Assembly (NCBI GenBank): GCA_913054415.1
Contig: CAJXII010000076.1
Coordinates: 1-7,621, forward strand
DNA: 7,621 nt
Source: an uncultured Arcobacter sp.
GTDB taxonomy: Bacteria > Campylobacterota > Campylobacteria > Campylobacterales > Arcobacteraceae
Direction of reading: 5' to 3'
Under the pieces are notes generated by a model that saw only the letters and a program-made list of their open reading frames with translations, had not been told where the DNA came from and ran no database searches. Positions 5,370-7,621 of the stretch are shown one piece after another; the first letter of the stretch is position 1; each line of letters begins with the position of its first letter. Made by a program: the position numbers and the translations under genes.

Positions 5370-6232
5370 TAAACTCTTTGTGCTTTATTTCCAAAAAGAC
5401 CATTTGGCATAAAAAATAATATAGCTAATAAAACTATAAAAGCAACTGCATCTTTATACTCACTAGATATATATCCAGCTATCAATGACTCTAATATTCC
5501 AAGCACCAATCCACCAGCAACTGCTCCAAATGGATTGCCCAATCCTCCTATAATTGCTGCACTAAATCCTTTTAACCCTAGCATAATTCCTACTTCATAA
5601 TTTGTAGATGTAATAGGGGTAAGTAAAATTCCTCCAATAGAAGCTATTGTTGCAGATATGACAAAATTGAGCATTAGAATTTTATTGATATTAATACCCA
5701 TAAGTTTTGCAGCATCTTTATTTAAAGATGTAGCTACCATAGCTTGACCTGTTTTTGTTTTTTTAAAAAATAGATATAAAGATATAACTATAATAATAGA
5801 TGTGATTATTATAAGTATAGCTTGATATGAAACAACAGTATTAGCAATATCTATAGTTTTATCACCTACAAGTGATGGCATAGTATGTAACTCTTTATCA
5901 AATATAACCTCTGCTAAACCTCTTAAAAATATAGCAAATCCAAGAGTTAAAATAATCAAAGATATTTGAGAACTATCTTTTGAGAAAGAGATTAGTTTAT
6001 ATAAAACTATCCCTATTAAAGATGTTATCATTATAGCAAGTATAAAAGATATGCCAAGTGGAAGACCAAGTTTTAATAAAAAAACCATACTCATTCCACC
6101 TGCCATAACAAACTCACCTTGTGAAAAATTGATAATTCCACTTGAGTTGTAAATTACTGTAAAACCCATACCTACTAAAGCATATATAAACCCTACAGTA
6201 ACACCAGAGATTATAAAACTAAAAAATTCCAT
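5369..6232 (-). CDS. livH: Branched-chain amino acid-type ABC transporter permease LivH
   Basis: This 287-residue inner-membrane permease has about eight hydrophobic segments. Family motifs include 'GFIYALVGMGFTVIYNSSG' (14-32) leading into 'INFSQGEFVMAGG' (34-46), the coupling loop 'TKTGQAMVATSLNKDAAKLM' (159-178) and 'GLKGFSAAIIGGLGNPFGAV' (219-238), plus the terminal 'FFMPNGLFG' (273-281) common to LivH proteins. It begins 9 nt after the livK stop with only a weak ribosome binding site (AACAG), and its stop overlaps the livM start. Weak initiation relative to livK would fit the usual excess of binding protein over membrane components, though that is inference. Confidence 0.94.
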   Translation of the reverse strand: MEFFSFIISGVTVGFIYALVGMGFTVIYNSSGIINFSQGEFVMAGGMSMVFLLKLGLPLGISFILAIMITSLIGIVLYKLISFSKDSSQISLIILTLGFAIFLRGLAEVIFDKELHTMPSLVGDKTIDIANTVVSYQAILIIITSIIIVISLYLFFKKTKTGQAMVATSLNKDAAKLMGININKILMLNFVISATIASIGGILLTPITSTNYEVGIMLGLKGFSAAIIGGLGNPFGAVAGGLVLGILESLIAGYISSEYKDAVAFIVLLAILFFMPNGLFGNKAQRV

Positions 6233-6241
6233 CTGTTTAAA

Positions 6242-7387
6242 CTATTTTACTATAGTCCAATCACCATTTTTAATCTCAAGCATTATCATACCTGTTTTTG
6301 TATCAAGTCCTAAATGATCAGTTTTAGACATATTTACGATACCATCAACACCCTCAAAATTTCTAAGATTTTCTATACCATCTCTTATTTTTTGTGGATT
6401 TGTTGAACCTGTAGATTTTATAGCATAAACTATCGCATATAAAGCATCGTAAGCATGACCTCCAAAACTTGCCACTTGTGTATGAAAAGTTTTTTCAAAT
6501 TCATTTTTATACTCAAGTGCTACTTGTTTGTTTGCTACACTATTATCTAATTTATCAGCTACAACAACTGGTGGTGCTACAACTCTTACACCATTTGCAG
6601 CTTTTCCAGCTATCTCAATATATTTCTTAGAAGCAACACCATGAGATTCATACAATGGTTGAGCAATTTTAAGTTGTCTATAATTTTTAGTAACAATTGC
6701 AGGTCCTTGTCCAAAACCTGGATTTAAAACAGCTTGAACTTTTAGATTATTTTTAATTTTTAATAGTTGTGTTGTCATATCTGAATCTTTTTTGCCATAA
6801 GTTTCATCAGCAACTATATTGATACCATAAGATGGTGCTACATCTTTACATTGTTTTCTCATAGATTTACCAAAACCACCACTTCCAGAGATAAGTGCTA
6901 AGTTTTTAAGACCTCTTTTATTTAGATCTTGCATAACTTTTTGACAAGCCATTCTATCAGTAGCTACTATTTTAAAAACATATTTTTTAACTGGTTTAAT
7001 AATAGCAACTGCCCCTGCCATAGAGATCATAGGTATCTTTGCTCTTTGAACAAATTTAATAATTGCCATAGTTTCTCCAGTAGTTGAAGGACCAATTATA
7101 GCTACTACTTTATCTTGATTGATAAGTCTTTTTACAAAGGTTACTGTTTTTTTAGGACTAGCACCTGTATCGTAAGCTATTAATTTTAACTTATCCCCAT
7201 TTACACCACCTGAAGCATTTATCTTTTTGATATAATGTTGTAGTGTTTTAAGCTCAGGATCTCCTAAAAATGAAGCTGGACCAGTAGCTGAAACTATTGC
7301 ACCTATTTTTATAGTTCCTGCATTTAAAACTATAAAACTTGAAACAACAAAAAGAGACAATACTCTTAAACTCATCTTTTTAAACAT
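6242..7387 (-). CDS. livK: Periplasmic ligand-binding protein of the LivK/LivJ family
   Basis: This 381-residue secreted binding protein (Peripla_BP_6 family) delivers ligand to LivHM. The signal peptide is 'MFKKMSLRVLSLFVVSSFIV' plus LNA, with probable cleavage after A23 before 'GTIKIGAIVSATG'. Mature-domain landmarks are 'IGAIVSATGPASFLGDPE' (28-45), the ligand-loop segment 'GPSTTGET' (99-106), 'YGKKDSDMTTQL' (197-208), 'NPGFGQGP' and 'FGGHAYDALYAIVYAI'. It has two cysteines, C148 and C180, plausibly a disulfide in the second lobe. The ATG at 7387 is chosen over a GTG at 7396, because the GTG overlaps the AGGAG ribosome binding site and the ATG sits 8 nt from it. The subfamily resembles binding proteins annotated for branched-chain amino acids and also ones near aromatic-acid pathways, so the ligand is uncertain. 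Confidence 0.92.
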   Translation of the reverse strand: MFKKMSLRVLSLFVVSSFIVLNAGTIKIGAIVSATGPASFLGDPELKTLQHYIKKINASGGVNGDKLKLIAYDTGASPKKTVTFVKRLINQDKVVAIIGPSTTGETMAIIKFVQRAKIPMISMAGAVAIIKPVKKYVFKIVATDRMACQKVMQDLNKRGLKNLALISGSGGFGKSMRKQCKDVAPSYGINIVADETYGKKDSDMTTQLLKIKNNLKVQAVLNPGFGQGPAIVTKNYRQLKIAQPLYESHGVASKKYIEIAGKAANGVRVVAPPVVVADKLDNSVANKQVALEYKNEFEKTFHTQVASFGGHAYDALYAIVYAIKSTGSTNPQKIRDGIENLRNFEGVDGIVNMSKTDHLGLDTKTGMIMLEIKNGDWTIVK

Positions 7388-7395
7388 AATTAACA

Positions 7396-7400
7396 CTCCT
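7396..7400 (-). promoter_or_regulatory. Ribosome binding site of livK that decides its start
   Basis: AGGAG on the minus strand lies 8 nt before the ATG at 7387. An upstream in-frame GTG (7394-7396) shares a base with it and therefore cannot be served by it. Confidence 0.8.
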
Positions 7401-7418
7401 AAATCTTGTATTTAACAA

Positions 7419-7427
7419 AGTATAACA
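7419..7427 (-). promoter_or_regulatory. Extended -10 promoter of the liv operon
   Basis: On the minus strand TGT-TATACT (7427 down to 7419) forms an extended -10 element. The predicted transcription start is at about 7412, giving a leader of about 25 nt containing the AGGAG site. No -35 consensus is evident, as is usual in Campylobacterota. No other promoter-like spacing is seen between the liv genes, so this probably drives all five. Confidence 0.6.
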
Positions 7428-7485
7428 CAACTAAACTAAAATTATTTTATAAAATTCCAATATTTGTGAAAAAAAGAATATTTTA

Positions 7486-7504
7486 TAATAATCCATAATT
7501 ATTA
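7486..7504. promoter_or_regulatory. AT-only dyad in the livK upstream region
   Basis: TAATAAT (7486-7492) and ATTATTA (7498-7504) are exact reverse complements separated by CCATA. It loosely recalls Fur-type operators and lies between the liv promoter and a rightward promoter-like box. In DNA this AT-rich such dyads arise by chance, so this is only a candidate. Confidence 0.2.
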
Positions 7505-7524
7505 GAAATATAAAGAAAAGTTTT

Positions 7525-7532
7525 TGTATAAT
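7525..7532 (+). promoter_or_regulatory. Rightward promoter-like box near the window end
   Basis: TG followed directly by TATAAT (7527-7532), preceded by a T-rich run (7521-7525), resembles a Campylobacterota -10 region. It points away from livK, toward the insertion-sequence-like end at 7554. It may be the promoter of a former divergent neighbour, or now feed the element. Confidence 0.4.
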
Positions 7533-7553
7533 ATTCAAAATTTATTAAATAAT

Positions 7554-7621
7554 GAGACCACTGCAAAATGAACAATTTCATAGCTTTAGTGTAGTTCTTT
7601 ATATACAAGGCAGAATTTTGA
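7554..7621. mobile_element. Possible insertion-sequence terminus, continuing beyond the window
   Basis: The composition changes abruptly here from almost pure A/T to GAGACCACTGCAAAAT followed by mixed sequence. GAGACC(T/A)TTGCAAAA-type ends are familiar from terminal inverted repeats of IS5-superfamily elements; this recognition is from memory and imperfect. No transposase lies inside the window. A frame open from the ATG at 7552 to the window end (23 codons) is too short to interpret. Confidence 0.4.

Noticed and set aside
2964..7387. Urea or amide (Urt-type) ABC transporter
   Set aside because: Gene order, the compact permease and ATPase lengths, and LivF/LivG-typical motifs fit livKHMGF. 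UrtA-like binding-protein features and adjacent urease genes are not seen.
7444..7455. 12-bp palindrome ATTTTATAAAAT as an operator
   Set aside because: It consists only of A and T in a region that is almost entirely A/T, so chance is the simpler explanation.
1..7621. CRISPR array, tRNA, rRNA or riboswitch
   Set aside because: I saw no regularly spaced repeats, cloverleaf with CCA-end context, rRNA-like sequence or structured 5' leader. The only intergenic stretch over 150 bases (7388-7553) is plain AT-rich DNA with promoter-like boxes.

Overview
The window is strongly AT-rich. It has compact operons, overlapping start and stop codons, and promoter-like TATAAT/TATACT boxes without recognisable -35 elements. 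Together with the protein families present, this suggests a member of the Campylobacterota (an Arcobacter-, Sulfurimonas- or Sulfurospirillum-like organism). That placement is an inference from style and gene content; no rRNA or other phylogenetic marker is present.

Left part (1-1235): a truncated AMMECR1-domain gene points left (25-285). A two-gene operon points right (331-1235): an IscU/NifU-N-type Fe-S scaffold homologue that lacks the first of its three usual cysteines, then a small protein whose motif order and spacing resemble the ClpXP adaptor SspB. The 45-bp gap between the divergent genes holds a -10-like box on each strand, each ending 6 nt before an ATG, so both transcripts may be leaderless.

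Middle (about 1239-2967): a type IV toxin-antitoxin module of the AbiE kind on the minus strand, with the AbiEi-like winged-helix antitoxin upstream of and overlapping the AbiEii nucleotidyltransferase toxin. The module lies between two direct repeats (1239-1266 and 2940-2967, 25 of 28 identical, with a perfect 15-nt core). The right copy includes the stop codon of the neighbouring livF. This looks like a discrete 1.7-kb insertion between an older convergent gene pair. Two perfect dyads lie in the module's promoter region.

Right part (2964-7387): a complete branched-chain/hydrophobic amino-acid-type ABC importer in the canonical order livK-livH-livM-livG-livF on the minus strand. It has an extended -10 promoter at about 7419-7427 and a strong ribosome binding site. 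LivK binds the ligand in the periplasm, LivH and LivM form the membrane channel, and LivG and LivF hydrolyse ATP. The exact ligand cannot be read from the sequence.

Right edge (7425-7621): an AT-only-looking intergenic region with a plus-strand promoter-like box, followed from 7554 by a sequence resembling the terminal inverted repeat of an insertion sequence that would continue beyond the window.
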